This document shows, piece by piece, positions 14,743 through 24,011 of a stretch of 64,000 nucleotides of DNA. The notes below the pieces were generated by a model. It was not told the DNA's origin and did no database searches. It was given only the letters and a program-made list of their open reading frames with translations. The stretch's first letter is position 1; every line of letters starts with the position of its first letter. This DNA comes from Branchiostoma floridae (Eukaryota; Chordata; Leptocardii; Amphioxiformes; Branchiostomatidae), in contig NC_049997.1 of assembly GCF_000003815.2 (NCBI RefSeq), forward strand, positions 10,471,860 through 10,535,859, in the 5' to 3' direction. Both the position numbers and the translations under genes were made by a program.

Positions 14743-15042
14743 TCATCGGAAACTTTCTTTTTTGTAAAAAAGATATGATAGTAAAAGGAATACATCCAGC
14801 CTTACCTGGCCGAAGTACCAGTAACCCATCAGCTCATTGGCCAGTTTGAACGGCATCACCAAGGTTCCCACCGTGACGTCACTGCAAGCCAGGGACACCA
14901 GGAACAAGTTCTGGACACCCTTCATGGCCTGCGCATGCGTAAAGAAGGGGATAGTTGTAATGTCTAAAGCTATTTCTTTGTTGTCTTCTTCACTTGTGTG
15001 TTATTCTAGTCTAAACACACAGGCACACACACACACACACAT

Positions 15043-15117
<75 letters not shown>

Positions 15118-18100
15118 CACACACACACTCTCTCTCTCTCTCTCTTGATCCCTCTCTCACACACACACGCACAGAAACACACACCAAAATCAGTAAATAT
15201 TGAGTACCTAGACGGATGTATGAATTTCATGATAGCAGCATATGGAGAGTATTGATTTGTATGCGTTACATTCAGGGAGCGGTATTGATGCTTGTTTTCT
15301 TTACTGCAATTAGGGTAGGTACTATATATACATATTGAAATCCATTCACTGGCTGTGCGATGGACTGACAAGGTTTAGATTATCTTGCTGCCGCGTATCC
15401 CCTTCAACATGTGCACAACTCTTTATGTGTATAGCCGGTATAACCGCCGTTCGGCGTAACACGCAGCTTTGCAGGCACGTGGTGCGGCAGCAGCTGGTTA
15501 TATTACACTGAACGATCCGCCACACCTAACTTTTGCATCTATCTGCAAGAGTTCTTTAAAACTATCCAGAGAAGATACCTCTGCTGTGCTTGGTGATAAC
15601 GAATTCCACTCTACGATACTTCTGGGAAAATACAAATTTTTAAAATCATAAGTCTGTAGGCGTATTGATACATGTAACACCTTTGACGTGTTGATATGGT
15701 TTTGAAAACCTAATTCTAAAGCCAAATCTTTTCTTTCTTTCTGTCACGCTCTCATATCTGCTTTTTCCAAATTTAACCTTTTTATCTTTTGAGTAATTGT
15801 CAATCGTGTAGCAGAATCGAATTTCAGATGCATGTGCTGTCTAACAGTGCCCGACAAAAACATGTTACCCGACAAAAACATGTTACTCGACAAAAACATG
15901 TTACCCGACAAAAACATTTTACCCGACAAAAACATGTTACCCGACAAAAACATGTTACCCGACAAAAACATGTTACCCGACAAAAACATGTTACTCGACA
16001 AAAACATGTTACTCGACAAAAACATGTTACCCGACAAAAACATTTTACCCGACAAAAACATGTTACCCGACAAAAACATGTTACCCGACAAAAACATGTT
16101 ACCCGACAAAAACATGTTACCCGACAAATACATGTTACCCGACAAAAACATGTTACCCGACAAAAACATGTTACCCGACAAAGGCATGTTGTATAAAGGC
16201 TTGGTGGCGGACTTCTGATGGAAAACACGCCGATGCAATAATGGATATACACAAGTCTGCACTCGATTGATTTGACGATCTCTTTGAATTTTCCTTTCGT
16301 TTCTCCTGTGATGTAAAGACCGAAAACCGTTTATTGCGTTCGGCCTGGTGGCGCATGGAAGCAGATAGAGTTAAATGTTTACGGAGACCATGAAGTTAAA
16401 ACGTGGCTACGTGTTCTTTTGATACTAGAGTGGCTTTCCTCTGCATATGAAGCAGAATGTCGTAACATATCGTAATCTTGTGGTATGTCCATCTCCAAGC
16501 AGATGCTAGGATAGAGGCTTGTGATGATTTCTATTTTCTAGCTGTTCCGATTCTCCTAAGGCTTAAGATACTGTATGTTAACAGCCTACGACGGAGAATA
16601 TTTACTTAGTTGTAAGCATCCTTCCATCTTGACTTGATAGATGATGTATTGCTTCAAGGCAATTGGCAGCGTCTCAAGTGGCCGATCCTCACATGTTACT
16701 CAAAAAGGCGATTATACTGATTACATGTATATAGAATTTATACAGATGCAGAAGCCGGTGTGCTACTCCAAAGGGTGAAGATATAGATACAGATATATGG
16801 TGCGTTGCACAAAAAGGAGGTTATAACAGCTACATTGTATGTGGTACAGATACAAAGCGTCAGGCACTCAAACTATATGTTTCCATCACTGATTATTTCA
16901 AGTTTACAAATGTAGGGAACAGCTGTCCATGGTTTGATGTCAGAACTAATATAGACTTTTGCTGTGCATTATGGAAGATATCGTGTTAAGTCGTACTTTT
17001 CTTCTTAAAAAAATCCTGATACGCACACGCACATATCTGCTTTCCGTGCAATCGAGTCAGTGGCGCCTAATGAGAAAAAATATGAAGCAAATATTGAATT
17101 TCTCAGTTCTTTTCATAGGATTTGCATTGTTTACTGATGGTAATGTCTAGTTTCAATCACACATTATTGTGTTTCTCAACTAATTACCGGCGCAGCATGA
17201 TTTTATTACTTATTCTATAATGTAGTAAACCCGGCGGAATGATACGTGATGTGAATAGGTCACATGGCGGAGTGATGCGTGATGTGAATAAACTTCCATG
17301 TTTTTCTGGAAGAAAAAGAGACGTCAAGCAACGACCTTGGGACGTGACGTACCGTTATCCAGAATAATCTTATCAACATGATAACGAACTAGAATTGTTA
17401 TGCCACTCTGCCCCTCAAGACCAAGAGACTGGGAGTTTGAATTTCGGCTGTTGTCGCTCATCTCACATGCGTGCTACTGGAAAGGACCGCAGTATATTTT
17501 GTTGTTGCATCTGTCTGTTTGTGTGTCTGTCTTTCTCGATATTTTGGTACGTGTGGTCTTCAAGCAGCGATTAGGCCGAAGGAAAAAGTGTGCTCCCGGT
17601 ACGGCACATTTAGAAAGAGGGGCCCAGCCGGGTAACTTTTGGAAATAAAAAGTTTGATCACTTCGTCTGGAATCTAAAAAAATGGTAATAAAAAAAAAGG
17701 AATCCCTACCTACCGACCGATCCTATCTTTTGCAAGATCGTAAACCGTTTTCCCATAGGTCTTAGGCTCTGGCTTGTTTTGGGACGTCTTTCATGGGTTT
17801 TTGTCAGGCTTTCTATTTCATCGTTTTTTCTTTTTGTCCGCCGACCAAACTTCTGCCGGCAGACGCAAGATTACAAAACAAAAACCTGAAAATTAGAATC
17901 CCCGACAAAAACGCATAAAAAGACGTTCAGAATAAGCCAGAGCCTACCCTCAGCTTGGAGAGTATGTAGCTCTGCAGCTGAATGAACGAGTATGGACCCG
18001 TAAACATTGTACATGGCGCCCGTATCCTCTGTCAAGACCAGCTCTTCATGATCAGTGAGCTAAGCTGGAGCGATATCACTTTCTTCAGCTTCAGCTCTAC

Positions 18101-21100
18101 ATTCCGGCCTATCATTTGATCCAAACTACAAAGAAAGCAAACAAAATACAAAACGCTTTCACCAGTATTGCAGAAAATTATACCCATCAAATTATATCCC
18201 AACTTCACTCGTCTACAAGGAAGCGCTTCCGTCACATATGCAGCTAACTCATATCCGGCGCCTAAGTGTAGCCCAGAGCGGGACTTTCATGATTCTCCAA
18301 TATGGACCCAAATTACAGCTTATAAAACACCTCATTATTGAACACCACACTCCAGACCCTTCTTTTAGATCGAATTCAAATCGATGTCCTGAAAACCAAC
18401 CCTATACCAGGACTTCATGAACCTTATTTGGAGTTGGTGAGGTGTTGTTGTTTAAGGACCCTTCACACGAGAAGCGGAATCAGCCGAAATGCCGTCAGAA
18501 TGACTATTCTACTAATTTGTTGTACATTCTAGAAATTCTCACTGCGGTCCAGATGATTCTGCCCACTAAGGCCCCTTCACACGAGAGCAAGAATGAGCCG
18601 GAATGCCGTCAGAATGAAACTTCTTTTCTATTCCTGGGTATTCATTGTACATTCTAGAAATTCTCACCACAGTCCAGATATTTCTGCCCATTCTTGGGGC
18701 CGTTCCGAATGTGTTTATCATGCTCAAAACTTTCGAAGTGCATTTGAAGAAGAGAAATATCCAACGGCATTCAAAGTGTATGTATTTTAACTGCATTATG
18801 ACCGCATTCGACGGCATTCTAACATCATTCGAAACATTCTGATCTCATTCGATGGAGTCACGAAACGGCAAGCCACTTCAAATCCTACCAGAATGTGCCC
18901 AAACGAATATCTGGAATACAGTGGGAAAGTCGAGAATGCAGTACATATACCCAGGAATAGACAAAGAGTAGTTATTCTGACGGCATTTCGGCTCATTCCT
19001 TTTCGTGTGAAGGGGATATATAAAATCCATTTGAAATTCCCACTCGAAAGTGGCACGAATTTTGCAGATATTTCATTCCGGCTGGTTCCGTGAAGGCCCT
19101 ATGAGGGTTGTTGCTTCTAGGTTCAGATGCCTGGCAGTAGGGCTGGGTACCGGTACAGAAAATTCAGGTCCAGGTCCGGTTCAGGTCCAAAGGATTAGGT
19201 CCAGGTCCGGACCTGAACCTGATTCAGTATGACTCATACCAATGGCCCATTTCACTACAAAGAAATCTGTTTGGTGGAGTATTAGGCTTACACTTGCGTT
19301 TTAAAATCCTACAACGCTATTTGCACCTGTGCGATTGGTTGTAAAACTTGGTAGAAATTACTATAAACTCTGCTCTACTTCACTCTTGTTATTTTCTTCC
19401 ACCTGCAAGCGCCAAAACGTGTGAATGCCTGATAAAATAATCTCTTAATTTTCTAATCGGTCCAACATCTGGTCCACCTAATTTTTTCAGGTCCGGTTTT
19501 TCTGGACCGGTCCAATAAGAAAAAACGGTTTTGTACCGGTACATTAATGTACCGTACCCAGCCCTACCTGGCAGGCTCCAATATTATGCAGTTTGAAAGG
19601 CACTAAACACCTATTTCCTCACTCGCCTCAGTTGAAGTACTTATCTCCGGGTAGGATAGCCCTCTCAGATGGGACTTGAAGCCAAATTGCCGGCCGGAAC
19701 TCTCGTAACAAACAGAAACTGACTGCACCACTATGCCGTACCAATAGACACAGAAATTCTCCCCACTCATACCTTGTGAACCGTTGACGACTTCATTTGG
19801 ATCCACTTTTAGCGTAACAATGTTGCCAGCTATTGTCTCTGTGGTCCTCCACATGAAAATACATCAATACACACATAACGGACACATAAACTGTTGAACA
19901 AGTGACTGCTCTGGATATCTGAACACACGTAACCCCATTGAATTACTTTGTAACTTGTTATGTTTTTCATGCTGCTCTTCATGAGTCTTTTAGGCACATC
20001 TTATTCCTCTGTTAAAGATTGTGATGTAATGTATTGTAAACTGTAATATACCTGTAATGTATCACAAAATTCAACATATAGGCTGCGATGTCTTATAAAA
20101 GTAATCATTCTCATTCTCAAAGTTTTTTTTTGGGGGGGGGCGGGGCTCAAGAACCCCTCCATTGAGGAGAAGGCTGTTTTTTTTTCAGAGGCTCGTTCGG
20201 AGTGGTAAAAAATTTGCGTAAGACGGTCTAAAGAACCCAATCAAAAGAGTAGGGATCATTCCCTATGTGAATGGATCAAACCTTACAGTTCAGCTGTAAG
20301 CGGGTTTTCACTAGTGTACATATATATCATTTTTGTTATGAGTTCGGATCAAACAACATTATACAAACACATCTCAAGCTACTTTGTTAACATTACTAAG
20401 AAACGAGAAGAAGCCGAACAAATGTATTACAATAGTTTTAGAACCCCTGTTTTAGATGAGTCGTAGAAACCATGTTTACTGTATTACGACTTTTTGTATC
20501 TATACGCCTGTACTTAGCCCGATAAGGCATGAATGGACAATAAAGGCTATTTCAATTGATTAAACTGGTGCGTTACGCCTAAAGGTGTTTAGCGGTACAT
20601 TGTGAGGAACTAATGAGGAAATTAGGACAATTTCTTACCAAGTACCGGTTTTGTAATATAGCTTTCTGTAGCACACACGCACGGCCTCCTCGCCCGAGGT
20701 AAGGACGAAAAAAACGGAGGCTGAATTAAGCAGACTCGCGTGCAGGGACACACTTCATGTCTGCTTCCCTTTCGTGGGCAATATGATAAGCCGTACTTTT
20801 GTCAAAATTCTCATCGTCATTCTCAATCTCTCTTAGATAAACACTGAGGAAAATCTCCTATTTTCTCCAGTGTTTCCCTTGCGACACAATCTTATGAGGT
20901 TCTGACAATGCCTGTCTCAATTCCGCATGAGTTCCGTATCGACCTTTTTGTTTTACTTTAAGTTAAGCTGGAGGCCGAATAAGGGTCAAAATCAAAGTGA
21001 AGGAAAACCTAATCGAAAACGGCCTTGATATACGCAACGAGAGAGACAGACAGAAAATTCACAGAGAGAGCAGTCCACCACCATTTCCAACGCTCTTGAT

Positions 21101-24011
21101 ATGCGACACCTTTTGGAAAGATTTTGTGCACAAAACCTATATATTGAGCCGCGTAGGTCGTCGTACGATTTTGCTGTCGCAGAATTTTCAAGCAGGCTGT
21201 GACAGAACAAACCAACCTCCACGGATCTAAGGTTGACTTTTCCGCAACAAGACAGCCGAATTATATGCACGAATATCCCAAGAAAGTAGTCCGTTTGTGA
21301 TCTTCAGGTGCGTATATATTCCGTATGAGGTCCGTATGGAAGTCTTAGCCTCTACCGGGTTCCGCAAGTCGTCGGAAAAATAGTAGAAAATGGACAAATA
21401 TAGACGCATAACATGCCAGAGGAGTTAGCTGTCCGATGAGTATGGTTTGCGACCCATCTAACTCGCTAGACATGTACATGTACTCTATCGATATTTGTCC
21501 AAGTTCTATTTTTCCAAACACCTGTGGAGCCTGAAAGAGGCTAAGACTTCCGTACGGACCTCATAAGGACTTGAATATAAGAAGGGCTAAAGGTGGGTTT
21601 ACACCTGCGTATATTTTCTAGCCGCATGAGTTCCGTTTTGACATTTTCCGACATTTTGACTAATTTCTTCAATACGCGGCCGCACGCACAAGTCGCACCT
21701 CAAACGCATCTGAATCGTTTTTAGAAAGTTTCACGAACGCAGGCAAACGAAAATATACGCCCAGTTCGCCTGATAGTTTTGGACATGCACAAAACTATCC
21801 TTCGTACGCAGTTTGTTGGCCAAAACGTTATGGATGCGCAATACAGTGGTCCCACGTCGGTCGATTGCGCTATGAAGACGCTACATGTTTGCGCTTTATA
21901 CGCAGTAATACGCGGAAATCGCGGTATTGCGAGTACACAGCGTTCTTACAGCGCAGACACAACGCACCATGAGCGACCGTATAACGAATGCACACATAGA
22001 TCACGATTTAGTACCGTGCGTTCTGCGATCGCTTTGCGCATACTACGCGTACTGATAGCGTGATCGACGCACACTCCAGATTTGGAATAAATACGAAGGT
22101 GCATCTGACTCCAGACAAAAAAAATCATCTCAAGATGTATATAACTTTATTGCACAACAATTGTACGAGGTACAAAGTATGGCATCTACATAACTACAGT
22201 GCTATAACTTAACTTAAGGCTTATCTAACTAATACAGGAGTTGTAGTATGGGATAAGTTTCTTACAATCATTGGAGGCTTTTACAATCATTTGGGGAATT
22301 TCTAATGTCTAAACCTTCTTTGATATATTTTCCTATATCTGCCATGCAGGGATTGTCACATGTCATTATGTATTTGAATTTGCACTTCAGGTCCATTTGG
22401 ATAAATCCTTGTGTACAAAATGACAGCCTTCTGTATAGAGAATTGCGTATATCGGGATATTTGGGACATACAACCATAAAGTGATATTCGTCTTCTATTA
22501 GCTCTGTACAGAATGGACAAATCCTCTGGTCGATAGGGATTTTTTTTTAATCTTCCGGTTTATGATGTCAGATCCAGGCCAGGACCGACGAATTTGTACC
22601 GGGGGCATGGATAGATGGTCACAACTTGCAGGACACCATGAATGCAGGACACTGGTCCCAACAGAGCCTCCAGGGACGGGAAGATGTAGAGGAACCTGCT
22701 CAAGCACTGGGTCAATTTGTGTGACACACGTGCCATTTTGTGTAACAGATATTTGACGTAATTTGCTGATAATGGCACTTTTTTGTGTGTAGAACCACAT
22801 GATATAAAGGTGCAATATAGAGCCATATTACAACTTTGAAAGAGGGCGTAAGGTTTCATAATTGTTTAATTTACGTGTTTGATAAAGATCTTGAATACGT
22901 TTTGTGGTGTGTATGGGTGTGATTTTTATAGTAGTTGAAATACTAAGATGATAGGGGAAATCATTAAGGACAAAGAGAAAATAAACACAATCTTAACAGT
23001 GCACATAACTTCTTAAGGTAAATGATGGCCCACATTACTGTAAAATCACAGTGTCACTGCTTCACTGCTTCGCAAATGAATAAAAAAACCTCTTCACTGT
23101 TTACTTGTCAATGTTCTACTTGCACTGCCTTTAAACAAAAGCATACGTATACGTAGTACAAAGGGTTCCTCTAACAAAAATACTCTATTGGCAATGCTCG
23201 CAAACAAAAGTATATGTAACAGAAACTGTTCCTCTGACACACCTGAAATGCGTTTGGAATGCAGTTAGCACCAGGTGCGTCAGGCATGCGGTCGGTAGAC
23301 GTTGTGTGCGTCCGGAAAACGCCCAACATACGTACCCCATACGAATCTATTCGCAGTACGGAAAATTTTGTTGCGCATTTCAGTTGCAATCATACGCATC
23401 TCATGCGAAATGAAAACGCTGAAGTCGTAATTCAAACGCCAGATGGGCTCGACGTACAAGTTAATTTATTCCAAAAAAAAATCCAAATGTTGGGCGTTCG
23501 GCCGCGTATTGACAAAATTTCATGCGGAAATCATGCGCACTTGAAAATATACGCAGGTGTAAACCCACCTTAACACAAATGTTACGATCGAGTTGGGCTA
23601 ATCATGAGTTTCAGTACACTTTCTAATAGTAAAGCAGTCTTTGATATATTTTCCTATCTTTGCAATTCTTGAAATCTGCTGTACTGGATTCGAGAAATAT
23701 GAAAATCTCATTACGTATCTAGAACATTCCATTAAAAAGTGAAATTCATCTTCAATATTCTTTGATTATACGCAGGTGTGAACCCATCCTTACAGCGAAT
23801 GTGATGAAGCCCTTACCTTTGTCCCGATGATGACCACGCACACCAGCGCGTTCCCGAGCACGATGAAGAGGGTCACGGCTCCGCCACACACGGCGATCGC
23901 GGCGGCCGCTGCCGCGGTATAGGGCGGTGGGATCCCGCCAGTTTCGTTAGCGACGGTCCCGTTCACGATATCCGACTCCGTAAGATTCTCCACCTCGAAG
24001 TCAGCTTCCAT
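3214..24011 (-). CDS. Class A biogenic-amine GPCR (adrenergic/dopamine/octopamine-like), 8 exons, 523 aa
   Basis: Plasma-membrane receptor, predicted to bind a catecholamine or phenolamine and signal through G proteins. Coding exons in order: 23817-24011, 14806-14928, 12777-13013, 7376-7535, 6751-6881, 5437-5610, 4456-4827, 3214-3393. All have AG acceptors, GT donors and matching phases (0,0,0,1,0,0,0), giving 523 codons with no frame break. Visible hallmarks: N-glycosylation sites and TM1 (about 31-60), LACSD in TM2, Cys109, Asp116 (position 3.32, amine salt bridge), Asp133-Arg134-Tyr135, Cys193 in loop 2, Ser205/Ser206/Ser209 in TM5 (the three catechol serines), a long third loop (about 225-435), Glu437, the Cys-Trp-Leu-Pro of TM6 (454-457) and Asn492-Pro493 in TM7. 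The TM2-TM4 stretch resembles alpha-adrenergic and octopamine receptors and TM6 resembles D2-like receptors. Ligand class is therefore certain only to 'amine'. Introns are loaded with repeats; intron 1 is 8.9 kb. Confidence 0.9.
3441..3612 (+). mobile_element. MITE copy 1, TIR TGGACCGATCC
   Basis: About 170 bp palindrome: 'tggaccgatcctgtcgaac' at the left, 'ccgtcaaaaactgcc' and 'tttttgacggaggtgttcga' as internal inverted arms, and a degraded '(a)ggtccatt' at the right. Other copies are at 4216-4384 (reverse order) and 45561-45735. No coding capacity, so a non-autonomous element or pure fold-back. It lies in the last intron of the amine GPCR. Confidence 0.8.
4216..4384 (-). mobile_element. MITE copy 2, TIR TGGACCGATCC
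   Basis: Same family as 3441-3612 but in the opposite orientation, about 600 bp away in the same GPCR intron. The inner arms 'gtcaaattagccatttctgcc' and 'ttttgacggaggtgttcga' are conserved, and both termini are followed by 'ttaac' on the right. Confidence 0.8.
4456..4827 (-). CDS. Amine GPCR exon 7: end of third loop and TM6
   Basis: 124 codons. A basic juxtamembrane run ([11 protein letters not shown]) precedes TM6 with Glu6.30 and FLICWLPFF. Acceptor ctgtag. The donor CTGGTG|GTGTGT is weaker than the other donors in the gene; the position one codon earlier (CTG|GTG) would also keep frame, so the last codon is uncertain. Confidence 0.88.
4981..5176. mobile_element. Fold-back MITE, arms CCAAACCGGGGCCCGG
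   Basis: Terminal arms 'cttgaggtcacatttccaaa' plus 'ccggggcccgg' (left) and their reverse complement ending 'tttggaaatgggacttaag' (right) enclose about 130 bp of AT-rich filler. A related one-armed copy is at 32185-32345. A (CATCT)n run follows at 5190-5225. It sits in GPCR intron 6. Confidence 0.75.
5437..5610 (-). CDS. Amine GPCR exon 6: third intracellular loop
   Basis: 58 codons, phase 0 at both ends. Acceptor gtacacag, donor GATG|GTAAGT. No family-specific motif; it is assigned to the gene by splice sites, frame and position between clear receptor exons. As a whole-codon cassette it could be skipped without frame change. Confidence 0.75.
5693..6323. mobile_element. hAT-like MITE family (GGTACCGGTAC termini), copy with duplicated left end
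   Basis: Left terminus 'aagggtggataccggtac' at 5716 and again at 5846, each preceded by (CT)n and 'ccatccatcctctctct', so the left end has been tandemly duplicated with about 130 bp spacing. Internal 'caggtccaggtccgg' direct and inverted repeats and right terminus 'gtaccggtacccacccct' (6305-6322) match the copies at 11829-12294 and 19138-19566. GPCR intron 5. Confidence 0.75.
6751..6881 (-). CDS. Amine GPCR exon 5: third intracellular loop
   Basis: Two bases plus 43 codons. Low-complexity Ser/Pro-rich loop with DGPGPS and [10 protein letters not shown]. The chosen donor AGTAAC|GTAAGT (6751) keeps phase 0 into exon 6. An alternative donor 9 bases earlier would break the frame. Loop length suggests a G-protein or arrestin interaction surface. 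Confidence 0.8.
7376..7535 (-). CDS. Amine GPCR exon 4: extracellular loop 2 and TM5
   Basis: 53 codons plus one base. Starts EASETPGCQ (the loop 2 cysteine) and contains [10 protein letters not shown], with the three serines and the TM5 proline. Donor GAACG|GTGAGT splits a codon in phase 1 that is completed by CC at the start of exon 5. Confidence 0.9.
8150..8755 (+). repeat. SINE-derived fragments inside a roughly 347-bp direct duplication
   Basis: The block 'tcttcaaaacagagggctat' plus 'gaccgctgta' and 'tgctcgaaagtcgcatg' occurs at 8320-8398 and 8668-8745. Further matches are 'gaaaggcac(t/..)acacgacttt' at 8203 and 8582, and 'gctgaaagacaactgc(g/a)ctaaaact' at 7972 and 8511. The first block starts with a B-box-like 'ggttcaaatcc' (8163) and 'gatcttgtgctcctgggaaa', the tRNA-derived SINE body seen complete at 29573-30027. 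Confidence 0.6.
9413..9551. mobile_element. Small fold-back element, arms GTAATCTCCAARCAGATCC
   Basis: Inverted arms 'gtaatctccaaacagatcc' (9413) and 'ggatctgcttggagattac' (9532-9551) flank about 100 bp. No coding capacity. GPCR intron 3, immediately left of the pogo-like MITE at 9557. Confidence 0.7.
9557..9730. mobile_element. Pogo/Tc1-mariner-like MITE, TA target duplication
   Basis: 174 bp. Termini CAGTAGAAGCCGCTTAAT and its inverted copy ending GGCTTCTACTG are flanked on both sides by TA (9555-9556 and 9731-9732). CAGT-type termini with TA duplications are typical of pogo-group elements; assignment to pogo is inference because no transposase is present. Confidence 0.75.
10101..10175 (+). 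mobile_element. Terminal arm of the GGATGACAT repeat family
   Basis: 'aaggccatgttgatttaatt' followed by 'atatggatgacatccgcgct' and 'cgcaccaattttcggccg'. Related arms occur at 12375-12469 (reverse), 24879-24960, 35425-35870 (both arms) and 53081-53165. The partner arm of this copy is not found, so it is a solo end. Confidence 0.6.
11045..11780 (-). repeat. Tandemly duplicated interspersed repeat (two copies, about 365 bp apart)
   Basis: Copies at about 11095-11407 and 11473-11775 are near identical, including 'ccaatatatc(g/t)ca', 'cgattataacgacagatacgg' split by substitutions, 'ccatccagccgttct' and a terminal hairpin 'cctccatgacatttcatgga'. Read on the minus strand each starts at the hairpin, followed by 'tctgttatgtgtctctgtct', a layout seen in non-autonomous repeats of marine invertebrates. 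Superfamily not assigned. Confidence 0.65.
11829..12294. mobile_element. hAT-like MITE, GGTACCAGTAC termini, 8-bp target duplication
   Basis: Termini 'tataggggg(a)ggtaccagtac' and 'gtactggtccctacaccta', with internal 'caggtccggacctgaacctg' palindrome. Flanked by ACTGTTGG at 11821-11828 and 12295-12302. The 8-bp duplication supports hAT. Same family as 19138-19566. GPCR intron 3. Confidence 0.85.
12375..12469 (-). mobile_element. Terminal arm of the GGATGACAT repeat family (reverse)
   Basis: 'ttcgctcgctcgcatcagtt' then 'gatatcatccatataatcaa' and 'atcaacatggcct' is the reverse complement of the arm at 10101. It lies about 300 bp from GPCR exon 3. Confidence 0.55.
12777..13013 (-). CDS. Amine GPCR exon 3: TM3, DRY, TM4
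   Basis: 79 codons. Carries Cys3.25, Asp3.32, SIDRYWAIT and TM4 ending in PPLFGW. Acceptor catccag, donor ACAA|GTAAGG. A partial copy of this exon lies just upstream at 13083-13139. Confidence 0.9.
13083..13139 (-). pseudogene. Partial duplicate of the GPCR TM3 exon
   Basis: Minus-strand 57 bp homologous to the start of exon 3, 126 bp upstream of it. It has its own polypyrimidine tract and acceptor (ttcattcag|CCATGG) and encodes [17 protein letters not shown], against [17 protein letters not shown] in the real exon. Homology stops before the DRY motif, and I see no donor that would join it to exon 4, so it is most likely a non-functional exon relic. The key Cys and Asp are retained. Confidence 0.75.
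14255..14740. repeat. Compound microsatellite (AAAC)n, (AC)n variants, (AG)n
   Basis: (aaac)n at 14257-14285, (agac)n, long (ac)n with ag/at interruptions, (acacat)n near 14650-14690, and about 45 bp of (ag)n at 14692-14740. It ends about 65 bp from GPCR exon 2. Long open frames across it in several frames are artefacts of the simple repeat. Confidence 0.95.
14806..14928 (-). CDS. Amine GPCR exon 2: intracellular loop 1, TM2, loop 1 WYFG motif
   Basis: 41 codons, phase 0 at both ends. It encodes [13 protein letters not shown] (TM2 with its conserved Asp) and ends at GYWYFGQ, directly continued by [10 protein letters not shown] in exon 3. Acceptor gcgcag, donor CCAG|GTAAGG. Confidence 0.9.
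15015..15180. repeat. (AC)n/(CT)n microsatellite
   Basis: Nearly pure (ac)n from 15019 to about 15128, then (tc)n 15129-15145 and another (ac)n. About 90 bp upstream (in transcript sense) of GPCR exon 2. Confidence 0.95.
15410..15725 (-). mobile_element. Non-LTR retrotransposon 3' fragment (RT C-terminus)
   Basis: The minus-strand frame ending at 15498 encodes [16 protein letters not shown] and [12 protein letters not shown], the conserved end of reverse transcriptases of CR1/L2-type LINEs. The 3' UTR 'gaacggcggttataccggct' (reverse of about 15430-15450) is shared with the copy at 36918-37575, so both are one family. Heavily 5'-truncated. Same orientation as the host GPCR, in intron 1. Confidence 0.85.
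15845..16192. repeat. 18-bp minisatellite, about 19 units
   Basis: Unit 'acccgacaaaaacatgtt' repeated about 19 times with rare variants (ttactc, cattttac, aaatac). As 18 is divisible by 3, all six frames stay open, giving false ORFs such as (DKNMLP)n and (SGNMFL)n. No spacers, so not a CRISPR array. GPCR intron 1. Confidence 0.95.
17762..17949. mobile_element. Fold-back element, arms TAGGCTCTGGCTTGTT
   Basis: Left arm 'taggctctggcttgttttgg' with 'gacgtctttcatgggttttt', right arm 'acgcataaaaagacgttc' with 'agccagagccta'. Imperfect arms of about 45 bp around a GC-poor centre. No coding capacity. Confidence 0.6.
18454..19100. mobile_element. Fold-back element with doubled left arm (CCCTTCACACGAG)
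   Basis: Left-arm modules at 18454-18505 and 18574-18628 share 'ccttcacacgaga', 'gaat(c/g)agccg(a/g)aatgccg' and 'tcagaatg'. The inverted partner is 'tctgacggcatttcggctca' and 'ttcgtgtgaagggga' (18967-19015), then 'ggttccgtgaaggccct' at the right end. Long palindromic non-autonomous element with no ORF of interest. Confidence 0.7.
19138..19566. mobile_element. hAT-like MITE, TIR TAGGGCTGGGTACCGGTAC, 8-bp target duplication
   Basis: 429 bp, the best-preserved copy of the family. Left TIR TAGGGCTGGGTACCGGTAC, right TIR GTACCGTACCCAGCCCTA, flanked by perfect CCTGGCAG at 19130-19137 and 19567-19574. Internal 'caggtccaggtccgg' repeats. The 8-bp duplication indicates a hAT transposase acted in trans. 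Confidence 0.9.
21304..21585. repeat. Inverted repeat, about 48-bp arms
   Basis: Left arm 'tcaggtgcgtatatattccg' with 'tatgaggtccgtatggaagt' and 'cttagcctct'; right arm 'gaggctaagacttccgtacg' with 'gacctcataaggacttgaat'. It immediately precedes the TIR element starting at 21590 and may be a separate nested fold-back. Confidence 0.65.
21590..23572. mobile_element. Long TIR element, about 2 kb, TIR TAAAGGTGGGTTTACACCTG
   Basis: Left end 'aaaggtgggtttacacctgc' with 'gtatattttc' and right end 'gaaaatatacgcaggtgtaa' with 'acccacctt' are inverted copies of about 30 bp. A third, diverged right-type end lies at 23764-23793. The interior contains an antisense RT fragment (22140-22545) but no transposase I can recognise. 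It may be a non-autonomous DNA element that captured a retroelement piece. Confidence 0.65.
22140..22545 (-). mobile_element. Non-LTR RT C-terminal fragment inside the TIR element
   Basis: Minus strand encodes [20 protein letters not shown], a Cys/His motif found at the end of many LINE reverse transcriptases, followed by a frame ending at 22268. A shorter degraded relative with 'tctttgatatattttcctat' and 'gtgaaattcatcttcaat' is at 23635-23765. Clade not assigned. Confidence 0.65.
23817..24011 (-). CDS. Amine GPCR exon 1: start, N-terminus and TM1
   Basis: Residues 1-65. The ATG at 24011 was chosen because it begins [10 protein letters not shown] with three NxT sites before TM1. An upstream in-frame ATG at 24092 would add 27 residues of unlikely leader. 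Donor is AAAG|GTAAGG, phase 0. The start-codon portion of this exon is repeated upstream (see 23941-24530). Confidence 0.85.

Noticed and set aside
14158..14849. Several 100-170 codon frames rich in Cys/Val or Thr/His
   Set aside because: Pure translation of (AC)n and (AG)n microsatellite.
15845..16192. CRISPR-like array
   Set aside because: Contiguous 18-bp units with no spacers, in a eukaryotic intron.
15789..16262. Long open frames such as repeated DKNMLP or SGNMFL
   Set aside because: They are the 18-bp minisatellite read in each frame. No start context, domain or splice support.
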